A stretch of 52,555 nt of DNA, taken from assembly GCF_010975005.1 (NCBI RefSeq), contig NZ_JAAIVC010000010.1, positions 1 to 52,555 on the forward strand, given 5' to 3'. Positions 28,447 to 36,690 of the stretch are shown piece by piece. How positions within the stretch are numbered: position 1 is the first letter of the stretch; each line of letters starts with the position of its first letter. Position numbers and translations under genes: made by a program. This DNA comes from Caulobacter sp. 17J65-9. GTDB lineage: Bacteria; Pseudomonadota; Alphaproteobacteria; Caulobacterales; Caulobacteraceae. The notes under the pieces are model-generated. The model was not told the DNA's origin and made no database searches. It saw only the letters and a list, made by a program, of their open reading frames with translations.

Positions 28447-29199
28447 TCACCTCACATACGACGCCGCGTTGATGTCGATGGTCGTGCCGGTCGCGTGGTC
28501 GGCCAGGCCGCTGGCCAGGAACACCACGGTGGGCGCGACGTCCTCCGGCTCGGTCAGGCGGGCCAGCGCGATGTCGTTGACCGCGTAGTCCTCGCCGTAC
28601 TGGTCGATGAAGTCCTGGGCCATCTCGGTGCGGGTGAAGCCCGGCGCGACCACGAAGGCGGTCACCCCGGCCTTGCCGAAGCCGCGCGCGATCGAGCGGG
28701 TCAGGGCCACCATCCCGCCCTTCGAGGCTGCATAGGCCAGGTAGTCGGGGGTGTCGCCGCGGAAGGCCGCGCGCGAGGCGATGTTGACGATGCGGCCGCC
28801 GCCGTGGGCCTGGAAGTGCGCCACCGCCGAGCGGCAGAGCAGGCCCGCGGCGGTCAGGTTCACGGCCATTGTCCGCTCCCAGTCCGCCAGCCAGGTCTCG
28901 CTGTCCACCGGCGAGCCGATCGCCACGCCGGCGTTGTTGACCAGCACGTCCACCCGCCCGAACCGGTCGGTCACCTCTTTCCATAGCCGCGTGCAGGCGG
29001 CCGGATCGGCCAGGTCCGCGCCGAACGGCTCGGCGCCGCCGCCGAGCTCGGCCGCCAGCGCTTCCGCCTCGGCCCGCTTCCTCGCGTAGTGCACCGCCAC
29101 GCGCGCGCCCGAGGCGGCCATGGCCCGGGCGATCGCAGCCCCGATGCCGCGGCTGGCGCCGGTGACCAGCACCGTCTTCGTCGCAAGATTGATCTGCAT
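28447..29199 (-). CDS. Short-chain dehydrogenase/reductase (FabG-like)
   Basis: 250 aa, classical SDR length. Motifs: TGASRGIG near residue 14, NNAG near 90, catalytic Ser in IVNIASRAAF, and YAASK holding the Tyr-Lys pair. The acidic residue after strand 2 is replaced by a basic pair (HYARKRAEAE), which suggests NADPH preference. The substrate is unknown. It lies between the oxoprolinase gene and the DUF969 gene but on the opposite strand, divergent from the latter, so a role in the same pathway is possible but not shown. Confidence 0.9.
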   Translation of the reverse strand: MQINLATKTVLVTGASRGIGAAIARAMAASGARVAVHYARKRAEAEALAAELGGGAEPFGADLADPAACTRLWKEVTDRFGRVDVLVNNAGVAIGSPVDSETWLADWERTMAVNLTAAGLLCRSAVAHFQAHGGGRIVNIASRAAFRGDTPDYLAYAASKGGMVALTRSIARGFGKAGVTAFVVAPGFTRTEMAQDFIDQYGEDYAVNDIALARLTEPEDVAPTVVFLASGLADHATGTTIDINAASYVR

Positions 29200-29288
29200 T
29201 GATGGCGTCCCCGCAACCGCGTCGCTTCGAGCCGTAGCGCATTCGCCGAAAGCGCGCGATGGTGCCGCCGTGCACTCAGGGGAGGGCC

Positions 29289-30032
29289 ATGCTGGTTCTG
29301 TTGGGAATTGCGGTGGTGGTGGTCGGCTTCGTCGCCCGCCTCAATCCGCTGCTGGTCATCCTGGCCGCCGCCCTGGTGACGGGCGTGGCCGCCGCCTGGG
29401 CCCCGGGCGTGAGCGTCCAGGACCTGCTCTTGGCCGCGCAGCACACGGTCGAGGCCTTCGGCAAGGCGTTCAAGGAGAACCGCTTCGTCAGCGTGGTCTG
29501 GCTGGTGCTCCCCGTCATCGGCCTCCTGGAGCGCGCCGGCCTGCAGGAGCGCGCCCGCACCCTGGTCTCCAAGGTCGCCGCCGCCACGACGGGCCGCCTG
29601 CTGCTGATCTACCTTGTCATCCGCCAGATCGGCGCGGCCGTCGGCCTGAAGGACCTGGGCGGCCACGCCCAGATGGTCCGCCCGCTGGTCGCCCCCATGG
29701 CCGAAGGCGCGGCCGAGAACCGCTACGGCGCCCTGCCGGACAAGACGCGCTTCCGCATCCGCAGCTTCGCGGCGGCGACCGACAACATCGGCCTGTTCTT
29801 CGGCGAGGACATCTTCATCGCCATCGCCTCGATCCTGCTGATCAAGGGCTTCCTCGAGCAGAACGGCATCTTGGTCGAGCCGCTGCACCTGTCGGTCTGG
29901 GCCATCCCGACCGCCATCGCCGCCCTGCTGATCCACGGCTTCCGCCTGGCCATGTTCGACAAGCGCCTTGAGCGTGAGCTGGCCGCCGCGCCGGCCCCGT
30001 CGGGCGCGCCGCAGCCGGAGGCCGCGGAATGA
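29289..30032 (+). CDS. DUF969 family membrane protein, predicted 5-oxoproline transporter subunit
   Basis: 247 aa from ATG 29289 after an AGGGGAGG ribosome binding site. Hydrophobic segments start at the N-terminus (VLLGIAVVVVGFVARLNPLLVILAAALVTGVAAAW) and recur (VVWLVLPVIGLLERAGL; DIFIAIASILLIKGFL). The conserved DUF969 block ENRYGALPDKTRFRIRSFAAATDNIGLFFGEDIF is present. DUF969 and DUF979 proteins are encoded as a pair and are annotated elsewhere as 5-oxoproline transporter subunits from gene context. The fused oxoprolinase nearby fits this. Its stop overlaps the DUF979 start (ATGA). Confidence 0.85.
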   Translation: MLVLLGIAVVVVGFVARLNPLLVILAAALVTGVAAAWAPGVSVQDLLLAAQHTVEAFGKAFKENRFVSVVWLVLPVIGLLERAGLQERARTLVSKVAAATTGRLLLIYLVIRQIGAAVGLKDLGGHAQMVRPLVAPMAEGAAENRYGALPDKTRFRIRSFAAATDNIGLFFGEDIFIAIASILLIKGFLEQNGILVEPLHLSVWAIPTAIAALLIHGFRLAMFDKRLERELAAAPAPSGAPQPEAAE

Positions 30033-30994
30033 TTACGCTCGATCACGTCTACGTCCTGGCCGGCGTCATGTTCGCCGCGGTGGCGCTGCTCAGCGTCCGC
30101 GACAAGGCCAACCCCAAGCGCATCCGCACCGGTCTGTTCTGGGGCCTGCTGGCGCTGAGCTTCCTGATCGGCGGCCAGCTCTCCGACCTCGGTAACGGCG
30201 TGCTGGTCATCGGCCTGGCCCTGCTGGCCGGCTTCGGCGGCCTCGGCAAGGGCGCGCCCGTCACCACCACCCCGGAGGAGCGCCGGGCCAGCGCCGAGAA
30301 GCGCGGCGACGGCCTGTTCCTGCCGGCCCTGATCATTCCGGTCACGGCGCTGGCCGGCACCTTCGTGTTCAAGACGTTGGTGGTCGACGGCCACCCGGTG
30401 GTCGATCCCAAGCAGGCGACCCTGATCTCGCTGGCGCTGGGCGTGATGCTGGCCCTGTCGGCAGCCATGCTGTGGCTGCGGCCGAAGCCGTCCGCGCCGC
30501 TGCAGGAGGGCCGCCGGCTGCTCGACACCATCGGTTGGGCCGCGATCCTGCCGCAGATGCTGGCCTCGCTGGGCGCGGTGTTCGCGCTCAACGGCGTCGG
30601 CGACGCGGTCGGCCAGCTGGTCGGGACCTACCTGCCGCTGGACACGCCCATAGCGGCGGTGGCGGCCTATTGCCTGGGCATGGCCCTGTTCACCGTGGTG
30701 ATGGGCAACGCCTTCGCCGCCTTCCCGGTGATGACCGCCGCGGTGGGCCTGCCGCTGATCGTCGGCAAGTTCGGCGGCGATCCGGCCGTCGTCGGCGCCA
30801 TCGGCATGCTGTCGGGCTTCTGCGGCACCCTGCTGACGCCCATGGCCGCCAACTTCAACGTGGTGCCGGCCAACCTGCTGGAGCTGCCGGACCGCAACGC
30901 CGTGCTGAACGGGGTGATCCGCGCCCAGATCCCGACCGCCCTGCCGCTGCTCGCGGTCAACGTCCTGCTGATGTACCTGCTCGCCTTCCGATGA
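30029..30994 (+). CDS. DUF979 family membrane protein, predicted 5-oxoproline transporter subunit
   Basis: 321 aa with about eight to ten hydrophobic segments. The family block MGNAFAAFPVMTAAVGLPLIV and the LSGFCGTLLTPMAANFNVVPANLLELPDRNAVLNGVIRAQIPTALPLLAVN region are clear. It starts inside the DUF969 stop codon (ATGA) and its own stop overlaps the DUF2891 start (ATGA), so the three are translationally coupled. It probably forms the main permease with the DUF969 protein. Transport of 5-oxoproline is inferred from gene context only. Confidence 0.85.
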   Translation: MITLDHVYVLAGVMFAAVALLSVRDKANPKRIRTGLFWGLLALSFLIGGQLSDLGNGVLVIGLALLAGFGGLGKGAPVTTTPEERRASAEKRGDGLFLPALIIPVTALAGTFVFKTLVVDGHPVVDPKQATLISLALGVMLALSAAMLWLRPKPSAPLQEGRRLLDTIGWAAILPQMLASLGAVFALNGVGDAVGQLVGTYLPLDTPIAAVAAYCLGMALFTVVMGNAFAAFPVMTAAVGLPLIVGKFGGDPAVVGAIGMLSGFCGTLLTPMAANFNVVPANLLELPDRNAVLNGVIRAQIPTALPLLAVNVLLMYLLAFR

Positions 30995-31995
30995 CCCTCG
31001 ATCTCTCGACCGCCTCGCGGTTCGCCTCCATCGCGCTCGGCCACGTCGTTCGCGAGTACCCGCACAAGCTCGACCACGTCATGGCCGGGCCGCACGACGT
31101 GCGCGAGCCGCACGACCTGCACCCGGTGTTCTACGGCAGCTTCGACTGGCACAGCTGCGTGCACGGCTTCTGGCTGCTGATGCGGCTCTACCGCCGCTTC
31201 CCGGACCTGCCCGAGGCCAAGCGCATCCGCGACCTCGCCAACGCCCAGTTCACCGCGGAGAAGGTCGCCGTCGAGGTCGCCTACCTGGCCCGGCCCGAGA
31301 GCCGCGGCTTCGAGCGCCCGTACGGCTGGGCCTGGCTGCTGATGCTGGCCGCCGAGCTGGAGCGGCACGAGAGCGTCGAAGGCCGCCGCTGGGCGCGGAC
31401 GCTGAAGCCGCTGGCCCTGGCCTTCGCCGACCGCTTCGTCCAGTTCCTGCCCAAGGCCACCTATCCGGTGCGGGCCGGCACCCATTTCAACACCGCCTTC
31501 GCCCTGGCGCTCGCGATCGAATACGCCGACCTGGTCGGCGACGACGGCCTGGGCGCCCTGTGCCGCGAGCGGGCGCTGGTCTGGTACGGCCGCGACGCCG
31601 GCTGCCAGGCCTGGGAACCGTCGCAGGACGACTTCCTCTCGCCGGCCCTGGTCGAGGCCGAGTGCATGCGCCGGGTGCTGGACGGGGCCGACTTCCGCGC
31701 CTGGTTCGGCCGCTTCCTGCCGCAACTGACCGAGGGCGAGCCCGCGACCCTGTTCCGCCCGGCCGTGGTCAGCGACCGCACCGACGGCAAGATCGCCCAC
31801 CTGGACGGCCTGAACCTGTCGCGCGCCTGGTGCTGGCGCGGCATCGCCTCGGCCCTGGAGGCCGGCGATCCCGTCCGCGAGATCGCCGCCCGCGCCGCCG
31901 AGCTGCACCTGGACGCCAGCCTGCCGCACGTGGCCGGCGACTACATGGGCGAGCACTGGCTGGCGACCTTCGCCCTGCTGGCGCTGGAGGGGTGA
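30991..31995 (+). CDS. DUF2891 family protein
   Basis: 334 aa, no signal peptide or membrane segment. The family features HPVFYGSFDWHSCVHGFWLLMRLYRRFPDL, RPYGWAWLLMLAAEL, RAGTHFNTAFALALAIEYA, QAWEPSQDDFLSPALVEAECMRRVL and LNLSRAWCWRGIA are all present. They suggest an alpha/alpha-barrel fold with conserved His/Trp/Asp residues. The function is unknown. Coupling to the DUF969/DUF979 transporter pair by ATGA overlap suggests a cytosolic enzyme acting on the transported compound (inference). Confidence 0.85.
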   Translation: MTLDLSTASRFASIALGHVVREYPHKLDHVMAGPHDVREPHDLHPVFYGSFDWHSCVHGFWLLMRLYRRFPDLPEAKRIRDLANAQFTAEKVAVEVAYLARPESRGFERPYGWAWLLMLAAELERHESVEGRRWARTLKPLALAFADRFVQFLPKATYPVRAGTHFNTAFALALAIEYADLVGDDGLGALCRERALVWYGRDAGCQAWEPSQDDFLSPALVEAECMRRVLDGADFRAWFGRFLPQLTEGEPATLFRPAVVSDRTDGKIAHLDGLNLSRAWCWRGIASALEAGDPVREIAARAAELHLDASLPHVAGDYMGEHWLATFALLALEG

Positions 31996-32068
31996 GGGCC
32001 TAAGGGACGGCGGCTGGCGCTACGGTTGCGCCTCCGATAGCTTGGCTGAATACCAACGGGATTCAGTC

Positions 32069-32644
32069 ATGATTGCGGTCGTCGTCGTTCTCGTCCTCAT
32101 CGCCCTGGCCGGCTTTATGGTCATGGGCGGCTACAACCGGCTGGTGGCGCTCGACCAGGCCGCCAACCAGGCCTTCGCCGACATCGACGTGCAGCTGAAG
32201 CAGCGCCAGGACCTGATCCCCAACCTGGTCGAAACGGTGAAGGGCTACGCCGCGCACGAGAAGGGCACGTTCGAGGCGGTCACCGCCGCCCGCACCGCCG
32301 CCGCCTCGGCGACCAGCGTCGACCAGAAGGTCCAGGCCGAAGGTCTGCTGGGCGCCGCGCTCGGCCGGCTGGTCGCGGTGGCGGAGGCCTATCCGGAGCT
32401 CAAGGCGGACCGCAGCTTCGTGCAGCTGCAGGGCGAACTCTCCGACATCGAGAACAAGCTCGCCGCCGCGCGCCGGTTCTTCAACAACGCCGTGTCGGAG
32501 TTCAACGCGGTGCGCCGGCAGTTCCCGACCGTGCTGTTCGCGGGGGCGTTCGGCTTCGCCGCCGACCGGGCCTTCTTCGGCGTGGGCGAGACCGAGCGCG
32601 CGGCGATGACCGCCGCGGCCCCGCAGGTCAAGTTCGGGACCTGA
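32069..32644 (+). CDS. lemA: LemA family protein
   Basis: 191 aa from ATG 32069. One N-terminal membrane segment (IAVVVVLVLIALAGFMVM) is followed by the LemA helical bundle: GGYNRLVALDQAANQAFADIDVQLKQRQDLIPNLVETVKGYA, then ERLVAVAEAYPELKADRSFVQLQGELSDIENKLAAARRFFN-type helices and the ending FNAVRRQFPTVLFA. It is probably anchored in the inner membrane with its domain in the periplasm or exposed. LemA and M48 proteases are commonly encoded together, as here (4-nt gap). The frame extends upstream to 32042, but no better start is evident. Confidence 0.93.
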   Translation: MIAVVVVLVLIALAGFMVMGGYNRLVALDQAANQAFADIDVQLKQRQDLIPNLVETVKGYAAHEKGTFEAVTAARTAAASATSVDQKVQAEGLLGAALGRLVAVAEAYPELKADRSFVQLQGELSDIENKLAAARRFFNNAVSEFNAVRRQFPTVLFAGAFGFAADRAFFGVGETERAAMTAAAPQVKFGT

Positions 32645-32648
32645 CCGC

Positions 32649-33677
32649 GTGCAGGCCGTCGGCCTCAAGACCCATATCTGGAACAACAATCTGAAGTCGG
32701 TCCTGCTGCTGGCCGGCTTCCCGGTGCTGCTCGTCGCCCTGGTCTGGGCGGTCGAGCTGGGCCTGATCGGGCCGGGCGTGCTGCCCTCGAGCGGCACGAT
32801 GGAGGGCGACCTCGGGAGCGCGACCGTCCTGCTGCTGGTCACCGCCCCCCTGGCCCTGATCGCCGCGGGCCTCTGGTACGCGATCGCCTTCTACGCCCAC
32901 CAGGGCATCATCGACGCCGCCACCGGGGCCCGGCGGGTGAGCCGCGCGGAGCAGCCCGAGCTCTACAACCTGCTCGAAAACCTGTGCATTTCGCGCGGGC
33001 AGCCCACGCCCGAGCTGCGGCTGGTCAATTCCGACGTGCTGAACGCCTGGGCCAGCGGCCTGTCGGACCGACGCATGGTGATCACCGTCACGCGGGGCCT
33101 GGTCGAAACCCTGGACCGCGACGAGCTGGAGTGCGTGCTGGCGCACGAGCTGACCCATGTGATCAACCGCGACGCCCGGCTCTTGGTGGTGGCGGCGATC
33201 TTCGCGGGCGTGATCACCCTGCTGGCCCAGTTCATCTATCGCGTGCTGGGCAGCTCTGACGGCCGCACCTTCCGCCGTTCGCGCAGCCGCGACAGCAACG
33301 GGAACGGCACGGCCCTGGTGCTGATCGCGCTGGCCGTGGCGGCGGTCGGCTATCTGCTGGCTATCGTGATCCGCTTCGCCATCTCGCGTGGGCGCGAGTA
33401 CGTCGCCGACGCCGGGGCGGTGGAGCTGACCAAGAACCCCGACGCCATGATCGGCGCTCTGCAGAAGATTTCGGGCCGCTCTCAACTCGACGCGCCCGAC
33501 GACATCCAGGCCATGTTCATCGACAACCACGAGCAAGGCTTCGCCGGCCTGTTCGACACCCATCCGCCGATCGCCGCCCGGATCGAGGCGCTGGTGCGCT
33601 ACGCCGGCGGGCGGCCGCCGGAGCTCGACGAGGTCGGAACCGCCGTGCCGGTGTTCGGCCGGCGCGGCGCGGGCTGA
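32649..33677 (+). CDS. M48 family (HtpX-like) membrane metalloprotease
   Basis: 342 aa from GTG 32649. Two N-terminal membrane segments (SVLLLAGFPVLLVALVWAVELG; VLLLVTAPLALIAAGLWYAIAF) are followed by the zinc motif HELTH (His166, Glu167, His170) in LAHELTHVINRDARLL. A second hydrophobic pair (VAAIFAGVITLLAQFIY; ALVLIALAVAAVGYLLAIVI) and the third zinc ligand region SRGREYVADAGAVELT follow. The C-terminal HPPIAARIEAL is typical of M48. It is a zinc endopeptidase at the inner membrane, likely in membrane-protein quality control with LemA. Confidence 0.93.
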   Translation: MQAVGLKTHIWNNNLKSVLLLAGFPVLLVALVWAVELGLIGPGVLPSSGTMEGDLGSATVLLLVTAPLALIAAGLWYAIAFYAHQGIIDAATGARRVSRAEQPELYNLLENLCISRGQPTPELRLVNSDVLNAWASGLSDRRMVITVTRGLVETLDRDELECVLAHELTHVINRDARLLVVAAIFAGVITLLAQFIYRVLGSSDGRTFRRSRSRDSNGNGTALVLIALAVAAVGYLLAIVIRFAISRGREYVADAGAVELTKNPDAMIGALQKISGRSQLDAPDDIQAMFIDNHEQGFAGLFDTHPPIAARIEALVRYAGGRPPELDEVGTAVPVFGRRGAG

Positions 33678-33696
33678 GACCCGGAGGACGTACGCC

Positions 33697-34155
33697 ATGC
33701 TGAGAACGTTCGTGCGCGGACTTGTCGTCGCCGGCCTGGTCGCGGTGCTGGCGGTCGGCGGCGCGGCCCTGGCGGGCTCGGCGCATCGCTACGACGTCTA
33801 CATCTTCAGCGCGCCCGGAGGCGGCGACACCTACGCGATCAGCGGGCGTGGCCGGGCCACGGCGGTGGAGGTGCGAGGCTGCACCGCGCGCCCGGTCGCC
33901 GATCCGAAGGCCGCCGTGTCGAGATACCGGGCGATGCGTCGCCAAAAGGACGCGCACGTCGTCACCGTGGTCGGCCCGGGCTCTCGCGTGGAGCTGAGCC
34001 CCTGCGCGACGCGGGCCGAGGAGCAGGGCCGCGAGGAACCCGCCCTGGTCGTCATCCGGCGCGCCAGCGAAACGCAGGCGCGCAAGATCCTCGACGACAT
34101 CGACGCGCTCTCGCCCGCCATGCGCGCGGAGATGCGCCAGGCGGTCGAGCTCTGA
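33697..34155 (+). CDS. Small exported protein of unknown function
   Basis: 152 aa. The N-terminal segment FVRGLVVAGLVAVLAVGGAALAGSAHR looks like a signal peptide or a single anchor. The mature part has GDTYAISGRGRATAVEVRGC and two cysteines (in EVRGCTARP and LSPCATRAEE) that could form a disulphide. The C-terminus is helical and charged (ASETQARKILDDIDALSPAMRAEMRQAVEL). I do not recognise a family. It lies 19 nt after the M48 gene on the same strand, so it may belong to the LemA-M48 transcript. Confidence 0.65.
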   Translation: MLRTFVRGLVVAGLVAVLAVGGAALAGSAHRYDVYIFSAPGGGDTYAISGRGRATAVEVRGCTARPVADPKAAVSRYRAMRRQKDAHVVTVVGPGSRVELSPCATRAEEQGREEPALVVIRRASETQARKILDDIDALSPAMRAEMRQAVEL

Positions 34156-34157
34156 CG

Positions 34158-34182
34158 GCGGGCTGGCCGGCGGCCAGCCCGC
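34158..34182. terminator. Strong hairpin between convergent genes
   Basis: A perfect 11-bp stem, GCGGGCTGGCC/GGCCAGCCCGC, with a GGC loop. It sits between the exported-protein gene and the convergent hydrolase-FKBP gene. There is no U-tract. It is probably a bidirectional terminator. Confidence 0.6.
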
Positions 34183-34194
34183 GGAACGGTCAGC

Positions 34195-35745
34195 CTACTT
34201 CTTCGCCGCTTCCTCGACGTGCGGCGCGGTCGAGACCAGCTCCACCTGGAACACCAGAGTGCTGTCGGCCGGGATGTAGGCCTTGCCGGTCGAGCCGTAG
34301 GCCAGGTGGGCCGGAATGTAGAGCTCCCACACGTCGCCCGGGCGCATGCGCTGCAGGCTGGCGATCCAGCCGGGGATCAGCTTCTGCAGCGGGAAGGTGG
34401 TGGTCTCTTTCCCCTCGCCCGGCGAGGTGTTGAACACCTGGCCGTTCAGGAACCGGCCCAAATAGCGCACGGTGACGTCGTCGCCGCGCTGCGCGCGCGC
34501 GCCGTCGGCCGGGCCCGACCTCAGCACCTTGTACTGCAGGCCGGGCAGGCTCACGACGCCGGGCAGGCCGGCGTTGGCGGTCAGGAATTCGCGCTCGCCG
34601 GCGGCCTGGTCCCAGACCGGGGCCGGGTCCGCGCCGGGCTCCGAGCGGGCCAGCAGGGCGGCCAGCTCGTCCTTCCAGAACACCGCCCAGGTGTGGGTGC
34701 CGTGGCCCTTGCCCTCCGGGCCGGCCGGGATCAGCACGTAGCGGCCGTTCTTGATCCGCCCGGCCTCGCGCTCGGCGATGCCCAGCTCCGGCGGATTGAT
34801 GAAGTCGTCGGCCGAGTTCACCCAGGTCACCGGCGCGGTGATGGTCTCCAGCTTGGCCGACGGGTCGTAATTGCGCGACGCGTTCAGCTGGTAGAGCAGG
34901 TCGTTGGCGTCGAGCCCGCCGATGGCGGCGTTGAAGCGCTCGTCCAGATAGGCGTCGGCCGCGTCGCGGGTCGGCGCGGCGGCCTGCAGCGGGATGGTCG
35001 CCGAGCCGGCCAGGATCAGCAGGTCCTGGGCGGTGCGCAGGCCGGCCGTCGGCTGCTGGGTGTAGTCGCCGCCCTTCCAGGCCGGATCCTGGCGGATGGC
35101 GTCCATGGCCATCTTCCGCCACAGGCGGTTGCGCCCGGCGATCTGGGTCGGCTGGCAGGCCAGCGGCATCAGGGCGTCGGAGAAGGTCGGATAGGTCTCG
35201 GCCCAGACGAAGGCGTGCATGCAGCCCATCGAGGTGCCGGCCAGAAGGCGCAGCTTGTCCACGCCCAGGCCCTTGGTCAGCAGGGCGTGCTGGGCGGCGA
35301 CCATGTCGTCGTAGTCGTAGGACGGGAAGCGCGCGTGCAGGCCGTCGCTGGGCTTGGACGACTTCCCGTGGCCGATGCCGTCGGGGAGGATGATGTAGTA
35401 CTTGGCCGGGTCCAGCAGGCCGCCCGGCGTGAACAGCACGTCCCTGAACTGGGGCCGCAGGAACTGCTGGCCGGTGCCGCCGGTGCCGTGCAGCACCATC
35501 ACCGCGTTGACGATCCGGCCGCTCTTGTCCCGCTTGGGCTGGCCCAGGGTGGTGTAGTGCAGCTTGAGCTCCGGCAGGGTCTCGCCCGAGGCGAAGCGGA
35601 AGTCGCGCACGACGAAGTCGTGCTCCTCCGGTTGCGGCGTCTGCGTCGGGGCCTTCGCCTGGGTCGGGGCCTTGGTTTGGGCGGCCGCCGCGCCGGCGCC
35701 GCAGATCATGGCCAGCGCGATCGCCGCCCCGGTGAGAATGCGCAT
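34195..35745 (-). CDS. Secreted alpha/beta hydrolase (MetX-like) fused to an FKBP-type peptidyl-prolyl isomerase
   Basis: 516 aa in one uninterrupted frame. A signal peptide (1-22, ending AAAAQ) and a short repeated linker (KAPTQ) precede a MetX-like alpha/beta hydrolase domain (about 42-385): oxyanion region LHGTGG, nucleophile Ser172 in GTSMG, acid at Asp313/Asp314 in NSADDFINP, and His351 in GTHTW. Residues 401-506 are a full FKBP domain: Tyr428, Phe438, Phe451, Ile457-Pro-Gly-Trp460, Tyr483 in LAYG, and STLVFQVEL. The usual active-site Asp after Phe438 is Asn439. The protein should act in the periplasm. The hydrolase substrate is unknown. The FKBP part may help folding or give a binding surface. 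Hydrolases of this type normally lack it. Confidence 0.85.
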   Translation of the reverse strand: MRILTGAAIALAMICGAGAAAAQTKAPTQAKAPTQTPQPEEHDFVVRDFRFASGETLPELKLHYTTLGQPKRDKSGRIVNAVMVLHGTGGTGQQFLRPQFRDVLFTPGGLLDPAKYYIILPDGIGHGKSSKPSDGLHARFPSYDYDDMVAAQHALLTKGLGVDKLRLLAGTSMGCMHAFVWAETYPTFSDALMPLACQPTQIAGRNRLWRKMAMDAIRQDPAWKGGDYTQQPTAGLRTAQDLLILAGSATIPLQAAAPTRDAADAYLDERFNAAIGGLDANDLLYQLNASRNYDPSAKLETITAPVTWVNSADDFINPPELGIAEREAGRIKNGRYVLIPAGPEGKGHGTHTWAVFWKDELAALLARSEPGADPAPVWDQAAGEREFLTANAGLPGVVSLPGLQYKVLRSGPADGARAQRGDDVTVRYLGRFLNGQVFNTSPGEGKETTTFPLQKLIPGWIASLQRMRPGDVWELYIPAHLAYGSTGKAYIPADSTLVFQVELVSTAPHVEEAAKK

Positions 35746-35787
35746 TAGTTGGGTTCCCCGCTATCGCCCCCATCTTATCCACGGCTG

Positions 35788-35808
35788 CGCCCGCTCCGGA
35801 AGCGGGCG
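35788..35808. promoter_or_regulatory. Perfect inverted repeat in a divergent promoter region
   Basis: CGCCCGCT-CCGGA-AGCGGGCG lies between the divergent hydrolase-FKBP gene and the small exported-protein gene. With no T-tract and starts on both sides, an operator is more likely than a terminator. No promoter elements are certain. Confidence 0.35.
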
Positions 35809-35889
35809 GCGCGCAGGATTCCTCCGTATGCGGCCGGACGGCCTTAAACACGCCCCGATCATGCGTACGGGTGCTTCGGGGGAGGCGAC

Positions 35890-36495
35890 GTGGGCCAGAT
35901 CGATCGAGCAGGAAAGCTTAGCGGCGTCGCCGTTCTGACCGCGGTCGCCCTGGCCGCGGCCGGGTCGGCGTGCGCGGACAGCGTCAAGGTCGCCACGCCC
36001 TCGGCCAGCGTCTCGGCCCGCGACGGCGCGCTCGAATCCTACGCCCTCGGATTATCCGGCGACTGGTGGATGGCCGGCCGGTCAGGCGGCTTCGCCTCCG
36101 GGGTGGAAGGCCAGGACCTGCGCGATCCGGCGGTCTGGACCCGGTTGCGCAGCGGTACGGCCGAGGGCGGCGTCCGCTGGTCGGGCGACCAGCCGCAGGT
36201 CGACCTGGGGTTCAGCTGGCGCGCGCCGGTCGGCATGCTGCCCAGGCGCGACTTCGTCAGTCTGTCGCCGACGGTGGACTGGACGCCGCAGGGCGAGGCG
36301 CTGGCCCTGCGCTCGGAACTCGGCGTCGCGCATCTGCCGAGGACGGACTTCAGCCTGCAGCAGGGCCGCGACGGCGGCCGACGCGCCGCCATGGGCGTGA
36401 CGGCGCGTGTCGCCCGCGACTTCGGCGTGCGGGTGGAAGCGGCCGCCGATCAGGACGGCCGCGCCTCCGAAGTCCGGCTCCGCTTCGTGCGCTGA
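35890..36495 (+). CDS. Exported protein of unknown function
   Basis: 201 aa from GTG 35890 behind a strong GGGGGAGG ribosome binding site. Residues 1-31 form a signal peptide (VAVLTAVALAAAGSACA, cut near ACADS). The mature protein has alternating hydrophobic/polar strands (SYALGLSGDWWMAGRS, EGGVRWSGDQPQVDLGFSWRAPV, GVTARVARDFGVRVEAAADQ) ending in RLRFVR. This strand pattern with a terminal aromatic-basic end suggests a small outer-membrane beta-barrel or lipocalin-like fold. No family is recognised. Confidence 0.6.
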   Translation: MGQIDRAGKLSGVAVLTAVALAAAGSACADSVKVATPSASVSARDGALESYALGLSGDWWMAGRSGGFASGVEGQDLRDPAVWTRLRSGTAEGGVRWSGDQPQVDLGFSWRAPVGMLPRRDFVSLSPTVDWTPQGEALALRSELGVAHLPRTDFSLQQGRDGGRRAAMGVTARVARDFGVRVEAAADQDGRASEVRLRFVR

Positions 36496-36586
36496 ACCGC
36501 GTCTGCGGGGCGGGCGTCGGCCCGTGACGGTCCATTTTCCCTTGTCTGCTCTCGATTTGCGGCGGCGGCGCCCTGTGGATCAAAAC

Positions 36587-36608
36587 ATTCACACGCGCGA
36601 TAGTGAGT
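36587..36608 (+). promoter_or_regulatory. Candidate TetR operator upstream of the TonB receptor gene
   Basis: ATTCAC-N10-GTGAGT, one mismatch from the perfect ATTCAC-N10-GTGAAT in front of the SDR gene at 44329-44350, with the same 10-base spacer length and the same preceding AC. It sits directly before a TTGACA hexamer (36610-36615), where a repressor would block the promoter. Confidence 0.6.
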
Positions 36609-36690
36609 GTTGACAGGTCCAGCTTTGCAGTTGCATCGTGAGCGTGACAGCCCGGCGTAAAAAAAGATCGGCGCTGCAAGGGGGGACAAT

